Assembly (NCBI GenBank): GCA_964007475.1
Contig: OZ023274.1
Coordinates: 87,629,213-87,693,212 of the forward strand
Source: Hybos culiciformis
Taxonomy: Eukaryota > Arthropoda > Insecta > Diptera > Hybotidae
Reading direction: 5' to 3'
DNA: 64,000 nt
A program made the position numbers and the translations under genes. Of this stretch, positions 35,442-46,900 are shown one piece after another. How positions within the stretch are numbered: the stretch's first letter is position 1; each line of letters starts with the position of its first letter. The notes under the pieces are model-generated. The model searched no databases and was not told where the DNA came from. It saw nothing but the letters and a program-made list of their open reading frames with translations.

Positions 35442-38400
35442 ATAATTTTAAAAACAATTCACCAACATTTTTTATCCTAATGCAAAGACCCAATTATTAT
35501 AATCCAATTAAATTCATGATTGATACTGGTGCAGACATATCTGTCATCAAAGAACAATTCACAAATTCAATTGACATTAATAATAATAGTACTTGCAAAA
35601 TTACAGGAATAGGCAATAACGTACATGAATCTTTAGGCACACTACAAACACATTTTATTATTGAAAACAAAAAATGTTTTATAAATCTACACTGTGTAGA
35701 AGATAAATTTCCAATCAAAACGGATGGAATCTTAGGCCGAGATTTCTTAATGAAATACTCCGCATTAATTAATTTTGAAACAAATGAATTATCACTTACG
35801 ATAAGTGATGAGGTAATAAATATACCCATTAATTCTAATTGTATCAGTCAACTGGTGATACCAGCCAGAACTGAAATTATATGTCCTTTACATGTTCAGA
35901 GAACAGAAGAGACACTTGTCCTGAGTGAAGAAATAACACCAGGAATATTCATAGCCAACACGATTATAGCCAAAAATGGCATATCGAATGTAAAAATTTT
36001 AAATACTAATGATAAAACAATGATCATAAAAAATTATAAGCCTAAAACAGTACCTTTAAACAATTATAACATAGTGAATATTGAAAATAACGATCACGAT
36101 CGATTATTACATTTAGAACAAATATTAAGCATTAACCCAGACGACCCAAAAGCTCAAAATGAAACACTTAAAATTTGCAAACAATTCCAAGATATATTTT
36201 ACTTACCAGGTGATTCATTAACGACTAATAATTTTTATAAACAAAATATCGCCTTAGAAAATAAAAACCCTATTTATATTAAAAACTATAGATTACCAAA
36301 TTCGCAATTAACAGAAATTAATGATCAAGTAGATAAATTATTGAAAGAAGACATTATTGAACACTCTTACAGTCCATATAACTCACCTTTACTCTTAGTA
36401 CCAAAGAAATCCTCTAATGACACCAAAAAATGGAGACTAGTAGTAGATTTCCGTCAACTAAACAAAAAAATTCAAAATGACAAATTTCCTTTGACCAAAT
36501 TAGAAGACGTACTAGATAATTTAGGAAGAGCAAAATACTTTACCACATTAGATATGGTCAGTTCTTTTCACCAAATCGAATTAGAGAAAAATTCAAGACC
36601 TTGTACAGCATTTTCATCTAATAATGGACATTTTCAATTTAAAAGACTCCCATTTGGTTTAAAAATCTCTTCAAATAGTTTTCAGCGAATGTTAACAATT
36701 GCTTTATCAGGTTTAAATTCAGAATCATTTATTTATGTTGATGATATAATAATATTTGGATGTTCTATTAAACACCACAACGAAAACTTAATAAAAGTAT
36801 TTGAACGATTAAGAAAATATAATTTAAAGCTAAATCCAGAAAAATGTAGTTTCTTACAGAAAGAAGTAATTTATTTAGGCCATTTAATAACTAATAAAGG
36901 CATAAAAACAGACCCAACTAAACTTTTTGCAGTAAAAAATTATCCACAACCCCAAAACGCTGATGAAATAAAACGTTTTGTAGCATTCTGCAATTATTAC
37001 AGAAAATTTATACCAAACTTTGCAGCTATAGCAAAACCTTTGAACGATCTAACAAAAAAGAAATCAATATTTAATTGGAATGAAAATTGTACAAATGCAT
37101 TTTTAAATTTAAAAAATAAATTAATTAACCCTCCCATTTTACAATATCCAGATTATTCCAAACCTTTTATAATCACAACAGACGCTTCACAATCCGCCTT
37201 CGGAGCAGTCTTATCTCAAGGAGAAATTGGACAAGATTTACCAATAAGCTATGCCAGTAAAACATTAAACTCTGCAGAACTAAACAAACCAATAATAGAA
37301 AAAGAATTGCTTTCTATTCACTGGGCAATCAATTTCTTTAGACCCTATGTATATGGCAGAAAATTCATCGTCGTAACAGATCACAGACCTTTAGTAGGAT
37401 TATTTACGCACAAAAACCCTTCATCTAAAATGACGCGTATTAGACTAGATCTCAGTGATTACGATTTTGATATAGTATACAAACAAGGAAAAATGAATAC
37501 AAACGCAGACGCTTTATCAAGAATACATTTAAACTCTAACATTTTAAAATCTATGATCCCAATTACGCCAGAAAAAGATATTAACGTGATAACCAGACAA
37601 GTAACTAGGTCACTAGAACAAGCTAAAAACCCTATAAATAAAAATCTACACATTTGGCACAGTATCTCAATTAACGATATAAAAAGAATTCCGAAAGTAA
37701 ACTTCATAGAAACTTCAACTGGTACAACAGAAATAACATTCAATAATAATTATAAAATATATTTTAATAAAAAGAGAATTAATATAAAATCAATTTTAAA
37801 TAAAATGAAACTCTTATTAGCTCAAAATAAAATTTTCACAGTCGCGATAAATAATAATGATACCTTATTTAACCACATTAACATTCAAGAATTTAAAAAC
37901 ATATTTAATCAACTACAGGAAAAAGATAATTCGAAAAATAAATTAAAAATAATTTTATTCAAAGCTCCTATCGAAATAACAGATCAAAATTTAATAAAAC
38001 AATTAATAAAAGACAATCATAGTAACAATATAAGTGGACACATCGGTGTTAGGAAAATGATAATAAAACTTAGACAAAAATACATATGGAAAAACATGCA
38101 TAAAATGATTAAAAATTACGTGAAAAATTGCAACGAATGTATTAAATCAAAACAAGTTAGAAACATTAAAGAACCATTACAAATTACTGACACTCCAAAT
38201 AGACCTTTCGAAACCATACAAGTCGATACAGTAGGCCCTTTAAAAATTTGTAATAATTATAGATATATACTCACAGTTCAATGCGAATTATCTAAATACA
38301 TAGAAGCATTTCCTATAGAAACTAAAGATGCTATTACGATAGCAAAAATTTTAACAGAAAATATCATATTAAGATATGGAAATATAAAAAATATCAAAAC

Positions 38401-39010
38401 TGATTTAGGTACAGAATTTGTAAACGAACTATTTATGAACATTTGTAAAACTTTTAATATTAATCACCAAAAATCAACACCTTATCACCATCAAACATTA
38501 GGTTCAGTAGAAAGAAATCACAGAGTACTAAACGAATATTTTTTAACATGCAATCATAGCAACAATTGGGTTGAATTAATCCCATTTTTCTTATTTTCCT
38601 ATAATACTACACCTCATTCAGACACTCATTATGCGCCATTTGAATTAATTTTTGGAAACACACCTGAATTACCGACAAATATTACACTTAAAAATAATGA
38701 ACCACTAAATTTCATAAACTATGATAACTATTTAAACGAATTAAATTTAAAATTATCTTGTGCACTAAAATCAGCTAGAGAAGAACTAATTAAATATAAA
38801 ATAGCTAGAAATGAAAAATACAATCTTAATATTAATCCTGCGAATTTGAAAGTAAATGATATGGTAATGATAAAAAATTTTAATAGAAAGAAATTAGATT
38901 ATCCTTTTCAAGGACCTTATAGAATCGTCGAAAGAGACGGAGTAAATTCAATAATAGAAATAAATAATAAATTAAAGAAAATTCATAATAATAACTTAAA
39001 AAAGGTATAG
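35360..39010 (+). CDS. pol: Retrotransposon Pol (protease, RT, RNase H, integrase)
   Basis: The frame opens at 35360; the first ATG is at 35480, from which 1176 aa follow (numbering below). Because an 82-nt overlap with gag carries a frameshift signal, expression as Gag-Pol is expected, not initiation at the ATG. Domains: aspartic protease MIDTGAD (DTG 15-17); reverse transcriptase with YVDD near 418-421 and WRLVVDFRQLN upstream; RNase H with TDASQSAFGAV (about 565) and TDHRPL; integrase zinc finger (HSNNISGHIG, later CNECIKSK, about 844-890) and catalytic core D916, D975, E1011 (spacing 58, 35), ending in a basic C-terminal domain. No frameshift or stop interrupts it and catalytic residues are intact. 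There is no chromodomain or env. Confidence 0.95.
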   Translation, partial: RIRIGKRTDPRFGSNGNRGNECFKYTINNFKNNSPTFFILMQRPNYYNPIKFMIDTGADISVIKEQFTNSIDINNNSTCKITGIGNNVHESLGTLQTHFIIENKKCFINLHCVEDKFPIKTDGILGRDFLMKYSALINFETNELSLTISDEVINIPINSNCISQLVIPARTEIICPLHVQRTEETLVLSEEITPGIFIANTIIAKNGISNVKILNTNDKTMIIKNYKPKTVPLNNYNIVNIENNDHDRLLHLEQILSINPDDPKAQNETLKICKQFQDIFYLPGDSLTTNNFYKQNIALENKNPIYIKNYRLPNSQLTEINDQVDKLLKEDIIEHSYSPYNSPLLLVPKKSSNDTKKWRLVVDFRQLNKKIQNDKFPLTKLEDVLDNLGRAKYFTTLDMVSSFHQIELEKNSRPCTAFSSNNGHFQFKRLPFGLKISSNSFQRMLTIALSGLNSESFIYVDDIIIFGCSIKHHNENLIKVFERLRKYNLKLNPEKCSFLQKEVIYLGHLITNKGIKTDPTKLFAVKNYPQPQNADEIKRFVAFCNYYRKFIPNFAAIAKPLNDLTKKKSIFNWNENCTNAFLNLKNKLINPPILQYPDYSKPFIITTDASQSAFGAVLSQGEIGQDLPISYASKTLNSAELNKPIIEKELLSIHWAINFFRPYVYGRKFIVVTDHRPLVGLFTHKNPSSKMTRIRLDLSDYDFDIVYKQGKMNTNADALSRIHLNSNILKSMIPITPEKDINVITRQVTRSLEQAKNPINKNLHIWHSISINDIKRIPKVNFIETSTGTTEITFNNNYKIYFNKKRINIKSILNKMKLLLAQNKIFTVAINNNDTLFNHINIQEFKNIFNQLQEKDNSKNKLKIILFKAPIEITDQNLIKQLIKDNHSNNISGHIGVRKMIIKLRQKYIWKNMHKMIKNYVKNCNECIKSKQVRNIKEPLQITDTPNRPFETIQVDTVGPLKICNNYRYILTVQCELSKYIEAFPIETKDAITIAKILTENIILRYGNIKNIKTDLGTEFVNELFMNICKTFNINHQKSTPYHHQTLGSVERNHRVLNEYFLTCNHSNNWVELIPFFLFSYNTTPHSDTHYAPFELIFGNTPELPTNITLKNNEPLNFINYDNYLNELNLKLSCALKSAREELIKYKIARNEKYNLNINPANLKVNDMVMIKNFNRKKLDYPFQGPYRIVERDGVNSIIEINNKLKKIHNNNLKKV
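35372..35415 (+). promoter_or_regulatory. Predicted -1 ribosomal frameshift signal between gag and pol
   Basis: The heptamer GGGAAAC (35372-35378) fits X XXY YYZ and is phased correctly: gag reads GGA-AAC, and after slipping -1 the ribosome reads GGG-AAA in the pol frame. An 8-nt spacer is followed by an 8-bp perfect stem CCCCGATT (35387-35394) / AATCGGGG (35408-35415) with a 13-nt loop. The pol frame is open only from 35360 and gag ends at 35441, so the signal sits in the short usable overlap. Confidence 0.85.
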
Positions 39011-39041
<31 letters not shown>

Positions 39042-39091
39042 TTTTTCTTCCTTTTTACATAAAATTTACAAAAAATTTTTTTTTTTCTCCC

Positions 39092-39103
39092 AAAGGGAAA
39101 GGA
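39092..39103 (+). other. Polypurine tract
   Basis: AAAGGGAAAGGA lies directly before the 3' LTR, the expected plus-strand priming site for reverse transcription. Confidence 0.85.
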
Positions 39104-39720
39104 TGTAGTGATATTGTTATCACTAACGTTAAAATAAAACTAAATTTATAAAAATTTTAATTATTTTTTGAACCCAAAAAATTTATATTTTAATAAGAAT
39201 TACTGTAAATTATAATTAATTTGATTGGGCAACCAATCATATTAGGACATAGTAAACTATTTTATATTACATAAGAAAATTAATTATATAAACTAAATTG
39301 TATATAATATTTGTATATAGAATATAAGAATTTTAGTACATAAGATTTTGTATAAATAAGATTGAAATTAGAAAATTAAATCAGATTCTTACCAAATCTC
39401 ATCTTTCTATAAACGGCTTCCCTGAGCTATACAATACAGGTAAGATAGCTTTCCGAGCAATATAATACGGATAACCGGCTGAATACAGCCAAAACGAAAG
39501 CGCGTCCCGCTCTAATAGGACATACGGCTGAATACAGCCTAGACAATAGGATCTCCATAATGACATGCTAGTGGTCATTATGGAATAGGGAATTCAATAG
39601 GCCTTAGATGTCTTGGACAACATAGATGTCCAACCCATGATCCATCATAAGATGAATAACTATAAATAAGAAAGTCAATAAAAACTTTCCATTAAATAAA
39701 ACACAATTTTTTCCTTTACA
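39104..39720 (+). repeat. 3' LTR
   Basis: Same length as the 5' LTR; by eye the only difference is ATTTTTTCC here versus ATATTTTCC there. It ends TTTACA and is followed by CTTG, the target duplication. Confidence 0.95.
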
Positions 39721-40933
39721 CTTGCTTTACTTCTATTTAGCGTCAAAAGAAGAACGACACTCAGTAGTAGGTATATATAAATAATTGTTCTCAATCATAA
39801 TGTCTTATAGTTTGAAATGTATATTTCAAAATCTTTCTTAAAGGATATCACAGTGGTTTTTTCAAATAGAGAGGAAACTAAAAAAAATTTGAAGTGCTAA
39901 AAGTGCTGGAAAAAGTGGAAGATTCTGAACCAATTTCCCCAAGAAGTAATTCTGTCCGTGTCATTTGTGAACATTATATTTCTTTATGACATTGCCAAAC
40001 TAAGTAGCATTTTAAAATTTAATGATGAAATAATATGTCTTCACTGAATCAACTAAACCAGAGGTGACCAACTCAAATGATCTTGCGGGCCACTTTGAAA
40101 TGCATCATAATTCCGAGGGCCACATATAAAATTATTTTGTATTCTTATATTTCTTTTTTGCCCTATATTACCTATATTAACAGTTTTTCCCATTACAGTT
40201 TTTAATTATACTATGTTCTCATAACTGTAAACTCATGAATAAAAAACAGACAATATCAATCATATATTCGCAAGAATATTATTTTAAAATCAAAGTTATT
40301 ATGGATGCACAAATAATGTAAGTACTTTTTTAATACATTTCTTTTGACTACTTTGGCCATTATAAAATAAATATATTTTGTAAAGGTGTGATCAATCTCG
40401 CGGGGCTCCCCTGAACTAAACAATAAAATCATTCAAATAAGAAAATAAAAAATGAAATATTCAAAACAAAAACATATACTACAGATTTAAATTTTAGTTA
40501 CATAACACACCGAACTAGAAAACATATCAAATAACATTAAATAAAGTAAATTAAATTTGATGAATAATGTATAAAAGTGTATTGTCTTGTTCTAAATGCT
40601 AGTTGGGATTTTAATGTTTCAATTATGCGAAAACAGTATTCACATTCACTACATTATATGCCTCAGTCGTAATTTTAGATGAAATATGTTATGTTATACC
40701 TAGTTTCTACTGGTTCAATTAAATATTAAAATATATTCTTCTAAATTTTGTCAGTACTTGAAAAATTATTACTAAGCACCGTCCGTCACATCAAAATGGA
40801 TTACATTATATGAGAGAAAGCGATATTATTCCACTTAGCATGACTTTATTATTATGTAAGCTTTAAGATTATTTTTTAATCAATTTAATAATATCATGTA
40901 TTATTTTCTTCTTATGCAAATAAAAACATATCA
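39721..40933. other. CARMIL 3'UTR and downstream region
   Basis: This stretch holds no further coding segment. On the minus strand, an AATAAA signal near 40846-40851 is a candidate poly(A) signal for CARMIL. It contains the hAT-type element listed separately. Confidence 0.5.
40051..40421. mobile_element. hAT-type MITE with 8-bp target duplication
   Basis: A 355-bp unit (40059-40413) starts CAGAGGTGACCAACTC and ends GCTCCCCTG. It is bounded by a perfect 8-bp direct repeat AACTAAAC (40051-40058 and 40414-40421). The start and the following GCGGGCCACTTTGAAATG/GAGGGCCACA wording are typical of arthropod hAT MITEs. The right terminus is degenerate. There is no coding capacity. Confidence 0.8.
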
Positions 40934-43900
40934 TCAAACCTCAAATATTGATGTTATTTTTGTACTACCAATTTTTCTAACTTGATTCAGTTCTTTTGTT
41001 TTTGTTGTGTTACCTAAATTAGTTTTTGTTATAATTTTATTATCATAATCATGCTCATTATCCATTTTATTTAATGAATTATCGATCTGTGCTTGATGGT
41101 TATAATTATCGTTACTTTTATTACTATTGTCATTATTGTTATTGTTATTATTATTATTATTGTTGTGTAGAATAGTTGTTCTTGGAAGTATTTGTGGTTT
41201 TTTAGTTAAATCTATATATAAATATGCAACCATATTTATAATTCAATATAAATAAATGCAATAATTAAATAAAAAGTAAAAATAATTTAAAAAACAAAAT
41301 TAAAAATAATTTTCATTCAGACATGCAAACAAATAAATTTGATTATTATTACCCATTCTGTTAAGTCCTGCTGCAAGTTCTCTAACAGATTTTTTCTCCA
41401 AACAAGCACCTAAAATTTTAATTTACAAACTTTATTTTAAAATGCTTATCGTATGTAGTTGAAGAATTATCACAAAAATGATTGAATATATTTTCAAAAT
41501 GGCCAAATTATAAAATGAAAACTTAATGTTTGGAAACAAATGTCTTTCTTGATCTGAAGAGTAATAGAACTAAGGTAAAATTTATTTTTTTGAATAATTA
41601 AGAATTTTATATTATATCTTCTGTATTTTAATATTAGTTGATTGAAATTCCAATTAATCATATAAAAAAATTGTTAAATTTGAGGAATTTTAAAGGTTGT
41701 TTGTTGATAGAAATAAATAATTGTACATAAACTTTTTACCTGGTGTTATTCCGACAATACTTCCACCTCCAGTAGATAGAGCTGCTGGACTGATTCCTAC
41801 TATAGAGCCTCCACCTGATTGTCCAAAAGGAACGACATCACAATCTGTTAAACGAAAATATTAAAAATTAAAAAAAAAACAAATTTTTCACTTAATGTTA
41901 CCATCATCCAACTTTTCAGGAGTTGTTTTACATGAATCTGAATTGAAATCTCCAGACTTTGGTTCGTTTCCAACAACTGACCAAGGTCTGGGTTTTTGTA
42001 GTACAATAGGAGTTCGAACAATACCATTTCCAGTTTTCACAATAACACTATCAGTACCCATGTAGCTACTCTTAATTGAATCGTTACTAGGGGATCGTAA
42101 TTTTTCATCTCTTGTTGGAGCATTTAAAGCATTCGAATTTCCTGTACTATGGCGCTCGTCCGGTACAATTTCAGTACGCATTTTTATTAATGGTGATTTT
42201 CGACCAACTAAAGGTGAATATTTTTCCAAATTATCTGTGGAGCGAGAGCGTGTTGTCCAGGATACTCCTAAAAAATAACAATTGCAATTTTTTTATTAAA
42301 TTTCTTAACGAATTTAACAAACAGTTCACCCCTCACTTTTTAGTTTTTTTTTACCTTTTAATAACGGTGAGCTTCTGTCTAGTTTAATTGGCTTCCGTTC
42401 TTCCAAAATCGGTGTTGTTTCCTCTGAAGTAAAATGTTGAAATTTACCATTTTCATCTCCACGTGACATTGTTGGCGAATCAACAAAACTTAATGAGCTG
42501 CATTCTTCGGATGTTGGTGAAATAAGAGGAGTTAAAGTAGTAGGTGTAACAGATCCTGGTCGAAAAAATTGTTCTATGCCCTCGCCTATTTCTTTTTGTG
42601 TTGTTGCTGCTTGGTCTGTCAATAAAGGTCTGGTTGGAGCTCTAGTTTTGGCTCTTTTAGGTCGGCCCTTAACTAAGTGTTGTAGTTGAAATGATGCACT
42701 TGGAAGTTCGGTTATTGAATCACAACATTCTTCGTCTTCATCATGTTTTGATGTATTACGGTGTGATGATGGTGATTCCAATAAATCAGGAATGTGGCCT
42801 AAGCTTAAATTTTCTACAACGGATTGCGGACGAACTTTTCTTGCTATAGAACGACGTTTAGACGGCAAATGTGGTGTTGCCTGAAAATATATGTAAAATG
42901 AACAAAGGGAGAAATTCAAAGCTTATTTTAAATACACTTTTTCCGATTTTTTTCAATTTTCTTATCAAATAGGGGAGTTTTATGCATTTCAAAAAGAGTG
43001 ATTTTTTTTAAAACTGTGAAACAATTTTTTTGAGTTGGGTTACAATGTAACGCTGTACTAAGTGTATCAAAATCGGAAAAAATATTTAAGTTTTATTTTT
43101 AGTACTTAAAAGTTTAAAATTATTTACAAATAGAATTTAAATTGGTAAAACAAAATTCTTGAAGATTGCATAACAAAAGATTTTTCAGAAAACACTTTTC
43201 AATTTTTATTTTATATATTTTTTAACAAAAAAATAGTAAGAATAATTTTATTCAACAACTTTCGTCGACATGATATTATTTATGAAATTTTCATTTACGG
43301 GTCAAATATATGCATTCAGTAAAATCAAGCTTGCAAGAAGAGCTAAAGACAGAAAGATATTTTTGAAGTTTTCTTTTAATTCGATCATAAATTTAATAAT
43401 ATAACCACCGATGGTAATACAAACAGTTTAATTATGTTATTAAACTTTTTTTTCTCAATAAATTTTTTTTATAATGAAAAAGAAAAAGGAAACCATAAAT
43501 AATATTACAAATCGTACCGTCCAAACATAAACATAATGTACATAAGGTACGAAATGTTCTAACAAATTTTTTTACTTAAAAGAGAAATAACAAAAAACAA
43601 TTTACAATAATTTTAATGTGTTTCATGCTTCTGTTAAATGAAAAAGATAAAAGCTGAAAAATTTTTCGTTTTTTACGCTACTAAAAAAAAATGAGTAGAT
43701 TTTTTAAAAAGTTTACAAAATAATAAGTAAAGTATATAAAAATTTGAATAAGCTAAGAAAATCATTAATTTTTTTTTTATATGAATAAATAGAAAATGAG
43801 AATATCACAAAAAAATAAACAATTCCCAAAAAAAGTGTAATTTCAATGTAGGCAATAAATTCAACTCAAACGTAACCTAAAGGATATCTAATGCGATTGA

Positions 43901-46900
43901 ATCTCTCTGTTAAGTTTTATTATATTTTAAAAACTATTAAAAAAGAAACATTAAGAATTTTCAATTGAAACACTATGGACTATGGTGACTTCCCAAAGTT
44001 TTTCGTTCGATGAATTTACAATTCCTGAAATATAAGACTAATTGTCGCATCAAGGTTATCATCATTTCATAATACACCGGTAAATTATTGAAAAACATTC
44101 GTTTATCCCGGAAAAATACATTAAGGTTTACGATAATAGAATTCAATAATTTATCATGAAATTACACCTTATATAAATTGATAGCTAGTTGTCAAATAAT
44201 AAAAATGAAACAAAGAAACCCGAATAAAAATTTAAAGACTTAAAAGAAGCTAATAAAAAAATTGTATTTTAGAGGAAACAAGATAGAAAATATGAAAAAT
44301 TTAGAAAACCAAAACGATAATAATGATGTTAACATGTTTTCTGTTTATTCAACAATATAAATTTGTAAAAATGAAATTATCTACTTACAAGATTAAGATA
44401 TTCCAATTTCTTTTTTATGGATGAAGGAAAATATTATTTAAAAAAAAAATATATAATATATTTTATATATTTTAATGAAAGTTTGTGTGTATATTATTTT
44501 TTTAATATTTTTGTTTTTGATAAAATGTGATATTATAATAATGAGGAACATGAAAAAATATATAATTATATTATGTTTGTTGTTTAATTGTTATTTTTTT
44601 TTAGATTTGTCTGTGCAAAATAATAATTAAATTGAGTCAATTTATAAATACATCTCTTTCAAATGTTGTTTACATTTTAATGAGAGGTGTTCATCAATAT
44701 AAACTAACAGTTGGTGCATAATATTTACGAAATATAGTTGTATCTATAACTCAGATAGCAGAAAGATTGATTATGAAAAACTTATGATGAAAATAATAAT
44801 AATTAATTTTATTTATGATGTTTAAAATGTAATTTAATTTACTTTTATTTAGTTTTTCGAATATCTCTTAACTTTTTCTGAAAAATTCGAAGTTAGGTTT
44901 ATTAATTATTAGGCTTGTGAATTTTAGTTCCTTAAAAACCTTGTTTAGACACCTAAAAAGTTCCTAAAAAAACAAAAAAAAGTCGCTAAAAAAGACACTA
45001 AAAAAGTCGCTAAAAAAATAGTTAAAAAAAATTTCCCAAAAATTTACAAAAATTTAGATTTTGATACAAAAATTTCAAATCTACGAATGATAAAAAAGAT
45101 AATAATTTTGGATTTTCATATTATTTATTGTGCGAATATATTAATATAACAATTTCATTTAAAAGTTAAAAAAAAATATAAATTTCATTGCACAAAAAAC
45201 TTAAAAAATGAACATGGATTTTGAAATAAAAATGTAAAAACGAGTTTATTAATTATTGATTGATTTATTGCAATAAATTACAAAATGCTTTCGTAAATTT
45301 TCGAATTCAAATTTTTGTCGGTTAGATCTGAAAAGATTTTTATGTATAGAAAATGATCTTTCAACTTCTGTCGAAGTAACAGGAGCATACTTAAAGGGAA
45401 TTATTTCCTGAACTTTATATTGCTCGCAAATATCATTCTTCTGCCAGATATCATGTTTGAAATTTTTTTCAAAATTGAAAAATCCATGTTTTTCATTATG
45501 ACGGCCTTTAATTTAAGAACAAAATTGGTAAAATAGTTCCTAAAAAAGTCAAAAATGTTTAAAAAAGTCAGTAAAAGTCAAAAAAGTCGAAATAGTCGCT
45601 AAAACATGAAATAGGTAGAAAAAGTCGCTAACATATTGGGCTCAAATTACAGCAAATTTTTCGAAACGTGGAGATATTTTAATAAAAATCTGTTATTACG
45701 CACGACTGAAAAAAGGTAATTACCTAAAAATCACAACCCTATTAATTATGTATATATATAAATGTTCATGGTATGCTGAAGTAGCTACATGTATCATATA
45801 TACAAGATAAAAATAACTATATCGATTTCAAATTATGCCGAAAGATTTAGTAAATATTTTTTGTATTTATTTTATTCGGAGTACCAATTTTCAAAAAATT
45901 ATTTCGCACAAACTTTATTTAACTAGCTTAAAATATTAATAAATATTATGGATTTGGCGATATAATTTTGAGTTTGAAAAAAAAAAAAATTACTTATATT
46001 TATTTATTTACAACATTTTTAATTTTATTAAAGAAGATAACAATATAACAGTATTAATCGTAACATTGTTTCTTTTTAATGAAAAACAATTAATAATCAA
46101 TATTTTTTTTTTTTGGATTTTTTTAATAAACTTAACTAATTTAGTTATTATAACTTTCTTAAAAACTGAATACTCTAGCTATGTACGTATTACAATTTTA
46201 ATGATAATATATTCAAAAATTACTTACAGTCGGTGAATCTAGCCCTAACTTTGGTAAATTGAGTCCACGTGAGCGTGATATGAAGCCATCAGCTTCCTAA
46301 AATTAATTTGCTTTCAATAATTCTAGTTTTATATATATTAAGAAAATGTTTACATGACTAGATCGACTTCTGACGATATCCGGCGTTTGTGGTTCATCCA
46401 TTAATATTGATGGCGAATCTGATATTCCCAAGCCACGGCGATAACGGGTTAAAGCTTCTAAAACTTCATCCGTTGCGCGATCTGATATTGTTGCAGCCAG
46501 CGATTGTTCAATTTCACTAAAATTAAAATGTCGAAATGAAATAAAATTATTATTTTTATTATAAATGAGATGGATTTTGCGTTTACGTTCAAGATAAATT
46601 TAATTTACACTTTTCTTCAAATTCTGACTGAAAAAAATGATACAAATAAATAAACAGTCCTTTTTTTACCTTTCTGACTCTGTTTTCTTTTTACGCTTAG
46701 AACAACATATGCATAATTTAATGAATTCAAATGCCATTACAATTATTATTATCAGAATTTGAAGTAGTTTTTTCACAAATAATTGAAAATAAGTGAACAA
46801 ATATTTCATGCTTGAAAGGAAAATAATATTAAATTTGGAAACAGAGGTTTGTTTCAAATCTCAAATTACAAATAAACTTGTAGCAAAAATAAATTTTACT

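Larger units (their letters stand above)
32556..39724 (+). mobile_element. Complete young Ty3/gypsy LTR retrotransposon
   Basis: Two 617-bp LTRs (32560-33176 and 39104-39720) start TGTAGTGATA and end TTTACA. They appear to differ only at 33163 (A) versus 39707 (T). A 4-bp target duplication CTTG flanks the element (32556-32559 and 39721-39724). Order: LTR, primer-binding site, leader with a small ORF, gag, pol (protease, reverse transcriptase, RNase H, integrase), polypurine tract, LTR. The integrase-last order and the D,D-35-E integrase define Ty3/gypsy. Only 93 bp lie between the pol stop and the 3' LTR, so env is absent. Both ORFs are intact, and the near-identity of the LTRs indicates very recent insertion. 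Confidence 0.96.

Noticed and set aside
39011..39103. Possible envelope gene after pol
   Set aside because: Only 93 bp, mostly A and T runs plus the polypurine tract, separate the pol stop from the 3' LTR.
39721..39780. Candidate minus-strand exon ending CAAG before the donor-like GTAACT across the insertion site
   Set aside because: The only open frame is phase 2 and does not fit the phase-0 exon at 32134-32226; composition is not convincing.
42932..43095. Inverted ACTTTTTCCGATTTT / AAAATCGGAAAAAA blocks as a MITE
   Set aside because: Only about 15 bp match, with no target duplication and unmatched flanks; could be chance in AT-rich DNA.
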